A DNA stretch of 64,000 nt from Reticulitermes speratus (GCA_021186555.1 JAJKFL010000004.1:12456779-12520778); one strand, 5' to 3'; counted from the first letter of the stretch, positions 1 to 10,634 are shown. Made by a program: numbers and translations. Notes: generated from the letters alone by a model not told the origin.

Positions 1-40
1 TAGATTCACATTGTTATAACAAACTAATGTTAAAACTCAC

Positions 41-173
41 CTGGTTGTTTCATTAACTGTCCAATTTCTTCCCAGATGTTTTCCCGTCGTTGGACGTTAC
101 TATAGTTATGATTTTTGAAATTGTATAGTTCTTCGTACTGTTGCACGAACAAAATTAATTTTCTTTCGTCCAT
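41..173 (-). CDS. MADF-domain protein, probable first coding exon
   Basis: An ATG at 173-171 opens 44 codons plus one base, ending at a consensus donor CAG followed by GTGAGT; read through unspliced, it stops three codons later. The peptide contains KLILFVQQYEELYNFKNHNY and then VQRRENIWEEIGQLM, which fits the first half of a MADF (Adf-1-type Myb/SANT-like) DNA-binding domain: a Leu-Ile-x-x-Val start, the Leu-Tyr, the Tyr before the Arg-rich helix and the Trp of the second helix. MADF proteins are sequence-specific DNA binders, either host transcription factors or the DNA-binding partner encoded by PIF/Harbinger transposons. The rest of the domain would lie outside the window. Host gene versus transposon gene cannot be separated here. 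Confidence 0.6.
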
Positions 174-359
174 TGCCACGTGTCCCTCACAGTCACTCCA
201 GACCACAACCCAGTCTCAACAAGGCCGATTGCATCATTTTCCCCACCGTGTCACGCCATGCAATACGATACGATAACTTCACCGCTGAGTCAGCCGGACG
301 CGCCGGCCTGACGGAAAAAGATTCCCCTCCCAGAATCCGTGACGGAATTGCCGCACTCC

Positions 360-1032
360 GTTTTTTTTAAACATTATTCCTTTATTTCCTTGTAAATACA
401 CATTTCTATACACACATGTTTGGAGGATTAAACAGTTGTTCCATTTACCAACTGCTTATGTGGGCTAGGTATCGGAACTTCCTTCCTAACCTATATGTAC
501 AATGTTAGAAAAACACATACTCTTTGTTATTGTAGTGAAAAATTTTATAAAAAACACTACCTTCTGAATGTATCTAGTTATAGTAAGGCATGTTTGGGCC
601 TTTTATGTATGTAACGTTTGTACATTTTTTGTAGGTCTGACTTCTCGTAGTGGCCGATTTTTGCCACGAGTGGGTTTGTGTGTTCAGTACATTGGGTATA
701 AAACGGAGCGGAGAGATGAAGTAGGTATTCTTGTAGCCTTTCGATGTCTATATTGCAGTGGAGATCTTTGATGGGTGTTCTTCTAGGAGCATTTAAGATC
801 ACTCTCAAACATTTGTTTTGTAGGATTTGTAGTTGTTTGTATGTAGAATCACTGACGGAGCACCAGACTGGGACTGCGTAGGATATTATGGACCGGATTG
901 AGGTTTTATAGAGAAGGATTTTAGTTGAAGCTGTTAAAGTTGATTCCTTACTGAGAAGAGGGAATAGCTTGATGAGTGCAGCGATTGCTTTTCCAATCTG
1001 TCCTTTAATGTGTGGTGAGTAATTTAGGGACC
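360..1032 (-). mobile_element. 5'-truncated Jockey-like LINE, reverse-transcriptase C-terminus with 3' UTR and poly-A
   Basis: Reading the minus strand from about 1030, a frame runs without stops through HIKGQIGKAIAALIK, TKILLYKTSIRSIISYAVPV, WCSV, KQLQILQNKCLRVI and NAPRRTPIKDLH to a stop at 578-580. This is the thumb/end region of a Jockey-clade reverse transcriptase (LYKTSIRSIISYAVPVW and NKCLR-NAPR are its usual landmarks). About 210 bp of 3' UTR follow, with AATAAAGGAATAATG shortly before an A8 run (T run at 361-368 on the plus strand). The copy is 5' truncated, as is usual for LINEs, but the remaining frame is intact, so it looks fairly young. Clade assignment is from recall of the family. 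Confidence 0.75.
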
Positions 1033-1310
1033 ATGCGTCCGGTGCGGATCAGTGCGTGATGGTACGTAACTAGTAAAGGGAAGAATATCTTATCTCCGTC
1101 CGTTGCGTCCGCTGCGATCCAGTGTGCGCGTACCTTTATTCCATGCGGGCGGACAGACGGACGGACACGACGAACTTAGTAATCGCTCTTCGTAATCTTG
1201 CGAACGCGCCTAAAATTTGTAAAAATATATATATTTGTAAATTTTACAGACGAACATTTTAAGATATTTTTGTAAAAAAAAAAGGCACTGATAATATGTT
1301 TTCAAACAAA
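1033..1310. other. GC-rich stretch with a direct repeat; no gene seen
   Basis: Two similar blocks, GCGTCCGGTGCGGATCAGTG at 1035 and GCGTCCGCTGCGATCCAGTG at 1106, lie about 70 bp apart in the same orientation, followed by a GGACGGACGGACA-like tract. Repeated words of this kind can be subterminal sequence of a DNA transposon, possibly the one carrying the MADF exon, with the LINE inserted between them; that is inference. The rest is AT-rich without features. Confidence 0.3.
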
Positions 1311-1315
1311 CCACT

Positions 1316-1600
1316 CTAACTTCCACTCTGTACTTCCCCCATACATACTACATGCCCCACCAATCTCATTCTTCGTGATTTGTTCACACGAATAATATTT
1401 GGTGATGAGTACAGATCATTAAGTTCCTCGTTATGTAGTCTTCTCCACTCCCCTGTTACCTCGTCCCTCTTAGGCCCAAATATTCCCCTCAGCACCCTAT
1501 TCTCGAACACCCTCAGCCTATGTTCCTCCCTCAGTGTGACAGACCAAGTTCCACACCCATAAAAAACAACACAAAATTACAGTTCTGTATACCTCAAACC
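1316..1600 (-). mobile_element. LINE fragment, C-terminal tail of reverse-transcriptase ORF (family A)
   Basis: The minus strand encodes VFENRVLRGIFGPKRDEVTG, EWRRLHNEELNDLYSSPNII and RVNKSRRMRLVGHVVCMGE. This is the post-RT tail common in arthropod LINE polyproteins (FENRVLR-IFGPKRDEVTGEWR, RMRWAGHV-R-MG). The same stretch recurs at 41150-41300, and related fragments lie at 15640-16080 and 21985-22512. The copy is truncated at both ends and has an in-frame stop further upstream, so it is dead. Confidence 0.7.
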
Positions 1601-1679
1601 GCCATAACACCAATTTACGTTCAACCAGACTTTCCAAGTACCTAAACACAAAAGTCTGTCAACAAGTACAACTATCCTG

Positions 1680-1900
1680 CATTGTTTAAGGCAGCATTCA
1701 ACAGCAATGTGAAGTGAGGATGCTTGCAGCAAGAATGTACAACGATCCTCTCCCACTACTGACTCTCCAGTATCATGCGAGCGGACATCGTGACCTGGGT
1801 AGACCAAAACAAAAATGGAAAGACCAATGGCGTCTTCAGGATCATGAAGAAAAGGCCTTAATGGACATAAACCGTAACAGTTCATGACGATAATGATGGC
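1680..1900 (+). mobile_element. LINE fragment, second family of RT C-terminal tail
   Basis: The plus strand reads RMYNDPLPLLTLQYH, GHRDLGRPKQKWKDQ and LMDINRNSS, then a stop and a GACGATAATGATGGCGACGA tail. The GHRDLGRPKxKWxDQ block is the usual Gly-Arg-Pro/Trp ending of arthropod non-LTR retrotransposon polyproteins. It lies opposite in strand to the neighbouring fragment at 1316-1600, so these are two separate insertions. Confidence 0.55.
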
Positions 1901-2203
1901 GACGAAATTCCTTTACAACATTTGTGTGTCAAATATAGCTATCGTAGCTATCAGATTATAACTAACTACTCAATACAAACACGCAGTGTAAAGGGATGTT
2001 TGCGTAGCGCTCTGTTGAGGAGGTTATGTCGTGACAGCCAGTGTCTGACCTTACATACCTTGTCACGAGTCACTTAACGTAATGCACGGTCACCGTCAAC
2101 TTAACTTTGCAAATCAGAGAGGTAACTATACAAACCACAGGCTTTAAGATCAGTAAAACTTTGCATTGTGGCAAGACACCGTATTTATGTGCTCCGTGTG
2201 ATT
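1901..2203. other. No gene or repeat recognised
   Basis: Low-complexity-free, moderately AT-rich sequence. No coding frame, splice-flanked exon or repeat that I recognise. Confidence 0.5.
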
Positions 2204-2214
2204 CTCAGAATAAA

Positions 2215-2489
2215 GGTAAAGGTCTCCCTATAACAGGCCACGAAGGCCAGAGGGGGAGTACAGGTATAGCTCTACTCTTTCTTTAACCCTGGCACTAGAT
2301 GAGGTGGGTGGTCAATGCCACGCCCCGGCCGCTTTATCACCGGGAATGACCCGGTACCCATTGTACAGGAGATTGGGTGTGCCCCAGGGCCGGTCTGGAC
2401 GGCTGCGGAAAATCTCGCCCCCACCGGGATCCGATCCCGGACCGTCCAGCCGTAGCGAGTCACTATACTGACTGAGCTATCGCGGCACA
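2215..2489 (-). mobile_element. tRNA-derived SINE with 11-bp target-site duplication
   Basis: CTCAGAATAAA occurs at 2204-2214 and again at 2490-2500, exactly bracketing the element. On the minus strand it begins GTGCCGCGATAGCTCAGTCA, a tRNA-like A box, followed about 40 bases later by a B box GGATCGGATCCC. It ends with an ACCTTTACC tail. The same head (AGCTCAGTCAGTATAGTGAC) is seen in the diverged copy at 47800-47992, and the tail type is shared with the SINE at 22525. Confidence 0.85.
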
Positions 2490-2500
2490 CTCAGAATAAA

Positions 2501-4512
2501 ATCTTCCCCAAAGAGCATTAACCACAAAGTCTTAGCGAAATTAATTTGAATGCAATTTTTATCACGCGCGGTTTTCTGAGTTTCAAGGGTTAAGTACTTC
2601 ACTTTAGACTTCACCTGTTATGTTGTGAAGTTCCTTCGTAAAAATTAATTTATTGAACTTGTATCATGTTGGACAGTTTCGGCTGTCTGAGGTACACGAT
2701 ATTTCGAAAGCTGGATCCAATCCTATGTTCAGATAACTGTTTTTAGGCGCGCTTGCTAAATTCCGAAAAGCGAGTAATAGCTTTGTCGTGTCTGTCTGTC
2801 ATCCCTCCGTCCGCATGGAAGAACTCGGCTCCCACTGGGCGGATTTTTATGAAATCTCATATTTGAGTATTTTTCGAAATGTCGGGAAATTCAAAGCTTC
2901 ATTAAAATCTGACAAGAATAACGGTACTTTACATGCAGACCTATGTACATTTATGATAATATCTCGCTGAATTCTTCTTAGAATGAGAAATGTTTCAGAC
3001 AAAAGTTGTACAGAAAATCAAAACACACATTTTATGTTCAATATTTGTTTTTCGAAAATCGTGCCGTTTATAAGATAATGTGGGAATATATGGTACAGCC
3101 AGACAGACCACAGATGACAATATAATACGGCGCATGCACTTTGCATGCTGGACAACTAAGGCTACAGACACACACTCAGAATTGTAATACTTACTTTCTT
3201 TTCCACAGCAACAGTGGTTAAGCGAACGCGCCCCAATGTTACGTTATACGTACATTGCCTGTCTCGTTCATTACATGGACTTATTATCAAGATCCCGAAT
3301 TAATTACATGCTAAAGAGTCTTTCTTCAGAAGCGGATAAAGCATTCAAGAATTCATCATACAGTGCGTTTCTTTTATCGCTGTCCTCAGGATCACAACTA
3401 CCATGGATTATCCCAGCGGATGCAGGCATTTTATGCGATAAGCGTGTCATGGTCGGTGCAGCGATAAAAGAAAGACCCTGTAGTATTCGTAATACTTCGC
3501 CTACAGTAGTGTTATGATATAGAACACATTCTTACGCTCTGCGTTTTATACGATCGACTTTAATATTATACCCCTACATAAGACTAGTTTACACAAATAG
3601 TTTCTCTTCAAAGATGTTTAAGGCTGACAATATTGGTAAGATAAATTGTGCATTTTGAAAACACAAAGACACAAAATTTTATCATTTTACTACATACGTG
3701 GATCAGCGCCGATAAAGAGTAAAATTTCTGCATTTTTATAAAATTGTACCGTCAAAGGCAGAATGCCCTGAACACTGTTTGTTCCTACTCAAGAAGTCCC
3801 GGGTTCAAGTATCGAAATGGAGACCGATAAAATTTTTCGCATTTTTCTCAGTCACTGTAGACAAATCCCGGTACAGCGAATTAATTTATCTCTCAATCGA
3901 TCTATCAATCCCTTCCACGTCACTTCTGGTTCATTACTCTCTAACGACCTTACCACTGCAGGCTACACACGCTGAGCCACTGACAGAGTCTCCAAATAAA
4001 TTGTATTGAAAAAATAAAACAATTCTTTGGAGGTCCTGAGGCTCAGGGCGTGTAATCGCGGAGTCCCGGCTTCAGTCACAGGCCGGTCAATTTGAGATAA
4101 ACGGATACGGTGGCACTGGCCAGGCCTTACTGTACTTCATTGTCCCCAAATGGTAGTTTTCACCAAAGTTTTAAGTTATTTCCTTCGTGTCACTGATGTT
4201 ACACTATCTTAGCAATTGACAGTGTCGTTAAAATAGCATATCTTAGAATGTTAGTGATGGATTCTTATTTGCTTAATTCCGTATAAACACGCTTTTAATA
4301 AAAATCAGAGAAATAAATATTTCTTGTGTGGTAAATGCGCACTGTTACTGTTTCATGGCAATTTTGAAAAAAAAAACACTGCACGTGTTTACTGTAGATT
4401 GTACAGACTGTACTGCCAAGCAGCAATACTTAAATATCCAAAATAATATCAATCCAGAATATTACAAGGGACATCGGCATTAGCTCTCTCAAGACCTGAA
4501 TTATGTTTAAAG
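2501..4512. other. Non-coding stretch, possible old dispersed repeats
   Basis: No supported exon. From 2750 to about 3260 there is sequence I associate with a dispersed repeat (short frame with SVCHPSVRMEELGSHWADFY, then TYIACLVHYMD), but nothing else in the window matches it. Two B-box-like words, GTCCCGGGTTCAAGTATC near 3797 and GTCCCGGCTTCAGTC near 4062, suggest decayed tRNA-derived SINEs around 3760-4140; no duplications were found to confirm this. Confidence 0.3.
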
Positions 4513-5182
4513 ATTCGGTTCGTACCGAGCAGTAAACACACTCCGTCTCAGTTATACAAACCAGTCAGTTAATGTTGTACAGTGAAATAATCGCTGTTTG
4601 TTCTGAGATCCACACAAAACACATAAATACAGTCCGTACCGCGCAGTAAACACACTCCGTCTCAGTTATACAAACCAGTCAGTTAATGTTGTACAGTGAA
4701 ATAATCGCTGTTTGTTCTGAGATCCACACAAAACACATAAATACAGTCCGTACCGCGCAGTAAACACACTCCGTCTCAGTTATACAAACCAGTCAGTTAA
4801 TGCTGTACAGTGAAATAATCGCTGTTTGTTCTGAGATCCACACAAAACACATAAATACAGTCCGTACCGCGCAGTAAACACACTCCGTCTCAGTTATACA
4901 AACCAGTCAGTTAATGCTGTACAGTGAAATAATCGCTGTTTGTTCTGAGATCCACACAAAACACATAAATACAGTCCGTACCGCGCAGTAAACACACTCC
5001 GTCTCAGTTATACAAACCAGTCAGTTAATGCTGTACAGTGAAATAATCGCTGTTTGTTCTGAGATCCACACAAAACACATAAATACACTGTGTGGGCAGA
5101 ACGTGGAATTTGTGAACGTTGAACATGGTGGTATAGATATAGATTCAGCTCGTACCGCGCAGTAAACACATTCCGTCTGTTA
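4513..5182 (+). repeat. 114-bp satellite, array A (about 6 units) with end module
   Basis: The unit begins ACCGCGCAGTAAACACACTC and contains CAGTTATACAAACCAGTC, GTACAGTGAAATAATCGCTG and CTGAGATCCACACAAAACAC; the spacing between identical points is 114 bp. The left edge is TTTAAAGATTCGGTTCGTACC. At the right edge the last unit runs into the non-repeat module CACTGTGTGGGCAGAACGTG and then GAATTTGTGAACGTTGAACA (about 5088-5135), followed by the start of another unit. The same edge modules recur at other arrays. Confidence 0.95.
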
Positions 5183-5238
5183 ATTAATATATCAACAAAC
5201 TTATGCACTCAACAAAATACTTTCAAGAACAAATATAA

Positions 5239-5282
5239 AACTCCTACATGTTTCGACACCGCGGTGCCATCATCAAGGAGTT
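5239..5282 (-). ncRNA. Hammerhead-ribozyme-like motif, one core base changed
   Basis: On the minus strand the order is AACTCC, TTGATGA, a GGCACC/GGTGTC hairpin (stem II), GAAAC, AT, GTA, GGAGTT. This matches a type I hammerhead with a 5-6-bp stem I, a 6-bp stem II, a minimal stem III and a GUA cleavage triplet, except that C3 of the CUGANGA core is T. Such minimal hammerheads are known from Penelope-like retroelements and retrozymes. With C3 lost it is probably inactive. Confidence 0.5.
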
Positions 5283-5739
5283 CAGAACAAAACGTATAAG
5301 CCCAAGACGCCAACCTAGGTACTGTATCCGCAGAGATCTCGTCCTGAAAGTGCGTGTGATGTGTGTCGTGTTACGCGGTGCGGTGTACTGAATGAGTGTC
5401 CTGTAGCGTTGTGTAGTGAGTGCAGTATCTGTGCGCCTCCGTGTTAAGAGTTTGAGTCATGGACGAGAGCAAACAAAGGATTTACTTCACTGATATGTTG
5501 CTCTACACAAGGCTACAAGGCACTCATTCAGTACATCACACGCCTGACACGACACACTTCACAAGATACATCCGGTATGTACTCAAATATGGGTAAAAGT
5601 TGTGTTTCGCCCTCAGTTCTCAATCTCACACCTGTCCATGTGCGGCCTCTGACAGACAAGGTTGCTCTGGTACAGGTTTATTTTCCACAATTTCAGTACT
5701 ACCTTGACAGTATTGTCGTCAAGTCTAACACCGACGCCA
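5283..5739. other. No gene recognised
   Basis: Mixed-composition sequence between a hammerhead-like repeat and the SINE-like remnant. The words GTGTACTGAATGAGTG and CACTCATTCAGTACATCACA near 5380 and 5522 are near inverted copies about 130 bp apart, suggesting a decayed fold-back, but no element is defined. Confidence 0.3.
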
Positions 5740-5875
5740 TACAAACTCAGGAAGTAAGTGCGTCGTTAAATACCACACGTACAACACTACCTCACGATGT
5801 CCGGTATCCTGGATGAGATTCGAACCTGGAAATAGTGCTGTCTATTGGACCACGACATTCTGTACGGCTGAAGGG
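5740..5875 (-). mobile_element. Possible tRNA-derived SINE remnant
   Basis: The minus strand from about 5868 reads GTCGTGGTCCAATAGACAGC and then CCAGGTTCGAATCTCATCC, A- and B-box-like words at tRNA spacing. No target-site duplication or 3' tail was identified, and its tRNA-like head abuts the 84-bp array. Confidence 0.35.
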
Positions 5876-5884
5876 CAATTCAGA

Positions 5885-7085
5885 ATCAATATATCGCACT
5901 GCGACTTACCTAGTTTCAGGGCTTCCCGGATATTCTTCTGTATTAGTGGCGACACCGTCTGTACCACACTCTCACGGTCGCACTGCGACTTACCTAGTAT
6001 CAGGGCTTCCCGGATATTCTTCTGTATTAGAGGCGACACCGTCTGTACCACACTCTCACTGTCGCACTGCGAATTACCTAGTAACAGGGCTTCCCGGATA
6101 TTCTTCTGTATTAGTGGCGACACCGTCTGTACCACACTCTCACGGTCGCACTGCGACTTACCTAGTATCAGGGCTTCCCGGATATTCTTCTGTATTAGAG
6201 GCGACACCGTCTGTACCACACTCTCACTGTCGCACTGCGAATTACCTAGTAACAGGGCTTCCCGGATATTCTTCTGTATTAGTGGCGACACCGTCTGTAC
6301 CACACTCTCGCGGTCGCACTGCGACTTACCTAGTTTCAGGGCTTCCCGGATATTCTTCTGTATTAGTGGCGACACCGTCTATACAACACTCTCACGGTCG
6401 CACTGCGACTTACTTCGTTTCAGGGCTTCCCGGATATTCTTCTGTATTAGTGACGACACCGTCTATACCACACTCTCACGGTCGCACTGCGACTTATCTA
6501 GTTTCAGGGCTTCCCGGATATTCTTCTGTATTAGTGGCGACACCGTCTATACCACACTCTCACGGTCGCACTGCGACTTATCTAGTTTCAGGGCTTCCCG
6601 TATATTCTTCTGTATTAGTGGCGACACCGTCTATACCACACTCTCACGGTCGCACTGCGACTTACTTCGTTTCAGGGCTTCCCGGATATTCTTCTGTATT
6701 AGTGGCGACACCGTCTATACCACACTCTCACGGTCGCACTGTGACTTACCTAGTTTCAGGGCTTCCCGGATATTCTTCTGTATTAGTGGCGACACCGTCA
6801 CTACCACACTCTCACGGTCGCACTGCGACTTACCTAGTATCAGGGCTTCCCGGATATTCTTCTGTATTAGTGGCGACACCGTCTGTTCCACACTCTCACG
6901 GTAGCACTGCGACTTACCTAGCATCAGGGCTTCCCGGATATTCTTTTCCATTAGTGGCGACACCGTCTGTACCACACTCTCAAGGTCGCACTGCGACTTA
7001 CCTAGTATCAGGGCTTCCCGGATATTCTTCTCCATTAGTGGCGACACCCTCTGTACCACACTCTCACGGTCGCCCTGCCACAATA
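5885..7085 (-). repeat. 84-bp minisatellite made from the end of beat exon 3 and its splice donor (about 14 units)
   Basis: On the minus strand each unit encodes 28 residues, SVVQTVSPLIQKNIREALIL then GKSQCDRE, and contains the exon 3 donor CTAG/GTAAGT. The first unit is the exon end itself (donor at 7001). I count 14 donor positions: 12 keep GT (two as GTAATT) and two, near 6575 and 6491, are changed to ATAAGT. Pairs of adjacent units (for example those ending near 6238-6154 and 6070-5986) share variants, giving a 168-bp higher-order step. TAG stops (CAG to TAG) interrupt the frame from 6715 onward. Confidence 0.95.
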
Positions 7086-7236
7086 TCGGCGAGACACTCG
7101 CCACGCAACGAACCTTCATACTGCCATTGACGAAGTGGCTGCCTGTCACTGTGAAGCTGAGCCCTAAAGTGGACACCAACAGGCCGTGCTGGTGCACCAG
7201 GTGCGGATAAAACACCAGGGCGTTGGGGGAGGTCAC
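7002..7236 (-). CDS. beat: beat exon, C-terminal half of Ig-like domain 2
   Basis: The 235-bp exon encodes 78 residues plus one base. It begins VTSPNALVFY and contains STLGLSFTVTGSHFVNGSMK and VRCVASVSPILWQ. It matches the Beat block with the F-strand Cys in KVRCVAS and the following Ile/Leu-Trp-Gln. VNGS is a possible glycosylation sequon. The acceptor is TTACTGTTTGCAG, phase 0. The first donor is CTAG followed by GTAAGT, phase 1, after NIREALIL. The last 28 codons plus this donor form the unit of an 84-bp tandem array that continues downstream. Because the unit is a multiple of three and the donor is copied, the frame stays open to a TAG at 6715-6717, and donors at 6918, 6834 and 6750 would extend the exon by 28, 56 or 84 residues in the same phase. 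Which donor is used cannot be told from DNA alone. Confidence 0.85.
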
Positions 7237-7244
7237 CTGCAAAC

Positions 7245-9893
7245 AGTAAGCATTGACTGCATAAGTTGCTGCACTGACACACCGCTGTTTGCTGCCTAAA
7301 TTGACTGCATAAGTTGCTGCACTGACACACCGCTGTTTGCTGCCTAAATTGACTGCATAAGTTGCTGCACTGACACACCGCTGTTTGCTGCCTAAATTGA
7401 CTGCATAAGTTACTGCACTGACACACCGCTGTTTGCTGCCTAAATTGACTGCATAAGTTACTGCACTGACACACCGCTGTTTACTGCCTAAATTGACTGC
7501 ATAATTTACTGCACTGACACACCGCTGTTTGCTGCCTAAATTGACTGCATAATTTACTGCACTGACACACCGCTGTTTGCTGCCTAAATTGACTGCATAA
7601 GTTACTGCACTGACACACCGCTGTTTGCTGCCTAAATTGACTGCATAAGTTACTGCACTGACACACCGCTGTTTGCTGCCTAAATTGACTGCATAAGTTA
7701 CTGCACTGACACACCGCTGTTTGCTGCCTAAATTGACTGCATAATTTACTGCACTGACACACCGCTGTTTGCTGCCTAAATTGACTGCATAAGTTACTGC
7801 ACTGACACACCGCTGTTTGCTGCCTAAATTGACTGCATAATTTACTGCACTGACACACCGCTGTTTGCTGCCTAAATTGACTGCATAAGTTACTGCACTG
7901 ACACACCGCTGTTTGCTGCCTAAATTGACTGCATAAGTTACTGCACTGACACACCGCTGTTTGCTGCCTAAATTGACTGCATAAGTTACTGCACTGACAC
8001 ACCGCTGTTTGCTGCCTAAATTGACTGCATAAGTTACTGCACTGACACACCGCTGTTTGCTGCCTAAATTGACTGCATAATTTACTGCACTGACACACCG
8101 CTGTTTGCTGCCTAAATTGACTGCATAAGTTACTGCACTGACACACCGCTGTTTGCTGCCTAAATTGACTGCATAAGTTACTGCACTGACACACCGCTGT
8201 TTGCTGCCTAAATTGACTGCATAAGTTACTGCACTGACACACCGCTGTTTGCTGCCTAAATTGACTGCATAATTTACTGCACTGACACACACGCTGTTTG
8301 CTGCCTAAATTGACTGCATAATTTACTGCACTGACACAACGCTGTTTGCTGCCTAAATTGACTGCATAAGTTACTGCACTGACACACCGCTGTTTGCTGC
8401 CTAAATTGACTGCATAATTTACTGCACTGACACACCGCTGTTTGCTGCCTAAATTGACTGCATAAGTTACTGCACTGACACACCGCTGTTTGCTGCCTAA
8501 ATTGACTGCATAATTTACTGCACTGACACACCGCTGTTTGCTGCCTAAATTGACTGCATAATTTACTGCACTGACACACCGCTGTTTGCTGCCTAAATTG
8601 ACTGCATAATTTACTGCACTGACACAACCGCTGTTTGCTGCCTAAATTGACTGCATAAGTTTACTGCACTGACACACCGCTGTTTGCTGCCTAAATTGAC
8701 TGCATAAGTTACTGCACTGACACACCGCTGTTTGCTGCCTAAATTGACTGCATAATTTACTGCACTGACACACCGCTGTTTGCTGCCTAAATTGACTGCA
8801 TAATTTACTGCACTGACACACCGCTGTTTGCTGCCTAAATTGACTGCATAATTTACTGCACTGACACACCGCTGTTTGCTGCCTAAATTGACTGCATAAG
8901 TTACTGCACTGACACACCGCTGTTTGCTGCCTAAATTGACTGCATAAGTTACTGCACTGACACACCGCTGTTTGCTGCCTAAATTGACTGCATAAGTTAC
9001 TGCACTGACACACCGCTGTTTGCTGCCTAAATTGACTGCATAATTTACTGCACTGACACACCGCTGTTTGCTGCCTAAATTGACTGCATAAGTTACTGCA
9101 CTGACACACCGCTGTTTGCTGCCTAAATTGACTGCATAATTTACTGCACTGACACACCGCTGTTTGCTGCCTAAATTGACTGCATAAGTTACTGCACTGA
9201 CACACCGCTGTTTGCTGCCTAAATTGACTGCATAAGTTACTGCACTGACACACCGCTGTTTGCTGCCTAAATTGACTGCATAAGTTACTGCACTGACACA
9301 CCGCTGTTTGCTGCCTAAATTGACTGCATAATTTACTGCACTGACACACCGCTGTTTGCTGCCTAAATTGACTGCATAAGTTACTGCACTGACACACCGC
9401 TGTTTGCTGCCTAAATTGACTGCATATGTTACTGCACTGACACACCGCTGTTTGCTGCCTAAATTGACTGCATAAGTTACTGCACTGACACACCGCTGTT
9501 TGCTGCCTAAATTGACTGCATAAGTTACTGCACTGACACACCGCTGTTTGCTGCCTAAATTGACTGCATAAGTTACTGCACTGACACACCGCTGTTTGCT
9601 GCCTAAATTGACTGCATAAGTTACTGCACTGACACACCGCTGTTTGCTGCCTAAATTGACTGCATAATTTACTGCACTGACACACCGCTGTTTGTTGCCT
9701 AAATTGACTGCATAAGTTACTGCACTGACACACCGCTGTTTGCTGCCTAAATTGACTGCATATGTTACTGCACTGACACACCGCTGTTTGCTGCCTAAAT
9801 TGACTGCATAAGTTACTGCACTGACACACCGCTGTTTGCTGCCTAAATTGACTGCATAAGTTACTGCAATGACACACCGCTGTTTGCTGCCTA
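7245..9893. repeat. 48-bp minisatellite, about 55 units, directly upstream of beat exon 3
   Basis: The plus-strand unit is TTGACTGCATAAGTTACTGC, then ACTGACACACCGCTGTTTGC, then TGCCTAAA. The main variants are AAGTTACTG, AATTTACTG and, in the first units next to the exon, AAGTTGCTG. Single-base insertions occur near 8290, 8627 and 8660. The array ends 9 bp from the exon 3 acceptor, so all branch-point and pyrimidine signals for that acceptor lie in or beside the last unit. Open frames on the minus strand (CQCSNLCSQFRQQTAV repeats) exist only because 48 is a multiple of three. Confidence 0.95.
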
Positions 9894-10171
9894 AGATTTA
9901 ACAGCTGCCAAAGTTGTTCAGTAAGTAAGTTTCCCTAACTCATACTAGTTAATCAAGTCATTACATTTACTACACTGAAATATCTTCATTGTTTCAACAC
10001 TATTCCCGAGCGAATTTGACGCATTTCTTTTTTCATCTTGGTACGATTTTAAAAATTCAATCGCAGTAGAAATCGGGTTCTTGCAACCGTCGACCTCCAC
10101 AAACAGCCATTTCCTCATTATTGTAGAATGTACCAATACAGGGCAAGTGTCTTACTGTGCTCGGGATTTGG
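9894..10171. other. No gene recognised
   Basis: AT-rich single-copy-looking sequence between the 48-bp array and the hairpin cluster. Confidence 0.5.
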
Positions 10172-10218
10172 GTAAATACAGCAGATATATTTCGGTGAAA
10201 TATATCTGCTGTATTTAC
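10172..10218. repeat. Perfect hairpin, 22-bp arms
   Basis: GTAAATACAGCAGATATATT plus TC at 10172-10193 is repeated inverted at 10197-10218 with a 3-base loop GGT. This is the first of several fold-backs in 1.2 kb. Confidence 0.95.
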
Positions 10219-10290
10219 AGGCGTAATGACTGCTCATTTAATTTTTATGACCTACTGCACCTTATCTTATTAACAGGCTACAATTTATAA

Positions 10291-10505
10291 AATTACGTTG
10301 TATAATCTTCTCAGACTGTGACACGAATCGTGTCTGTTTTTAAAGTATAAAATATACGAAATATAAAAGGTAGACTTCAGCAGGTAGATTGTCGTTAAAA
10401 TTGAAGATTGTCTACCTTTTATATTTGCTATAATTCATACTTTACATTTGTACTTTAAAAACAGACACAATTCGTGTCACAGTTCAAACATTATACAACG
10501 TAATT
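10291..10505. repeat. Fold-back element, about 90-bp imperfect arms
   Basis: AATTACGTTGTATAAT at 10291 pairs with ATTATACAACGTAATT at 10490-10505, and inner blocks GACACGAATCGTGTCTGTTT and AAATATAAAAGGTAGAC pair with their inverted copies further right. This gives an almost complete 215-bp hairpin with small bulges. It resembles a snapback MITE or an inverted repeat pair from a retroelement. No target-site duplication was determined. Confidence 0.85.
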
Positions 10506-10588
10506 CTGTGCACTGTAGCTTGACTTTATATTGTGATGTGATGTATATATATTATATCATCTGATGGATGTAATATGAAGGTAACCTT

Positions 10589-10634
10589 GACACCCTGAAG
10601 ATGGTTCAACTGGAGCCGAAACTTATGTAGGGGA
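10589..10634 (+). ncRNA. Hammerhead-like motif with intact CUGANGA and GAAAC cores
   Basis: The plus strand has ACACC, CTGAAGA, a GGTTC/GGAGCC hairpin around AACT, GAAAC, TTAT, GTA, GGGG. The core residues and GUA triplet of a type I hammerhead are all present. Stem I is weak (CACC against GGGG with a mismatch) and stem III is minimal. Activity is doubtful. Confidence 0.4.

Noticed and set aside
173-370. Plus-strand 65-codon frame
   Set aside because: It runs opposite the probable MADF 5' region and ends in the LINE poly-A tract read backwards; no support.
5813-9877. Very long ORFs on both strands (up to 525 codons) through the 84- and 48-bp arrays
   Set aside because: The unit lengths are multiples of three and lack stops, so any frame stays open. 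Only 7002-7236 has Ig-domain similarity and splice sites.
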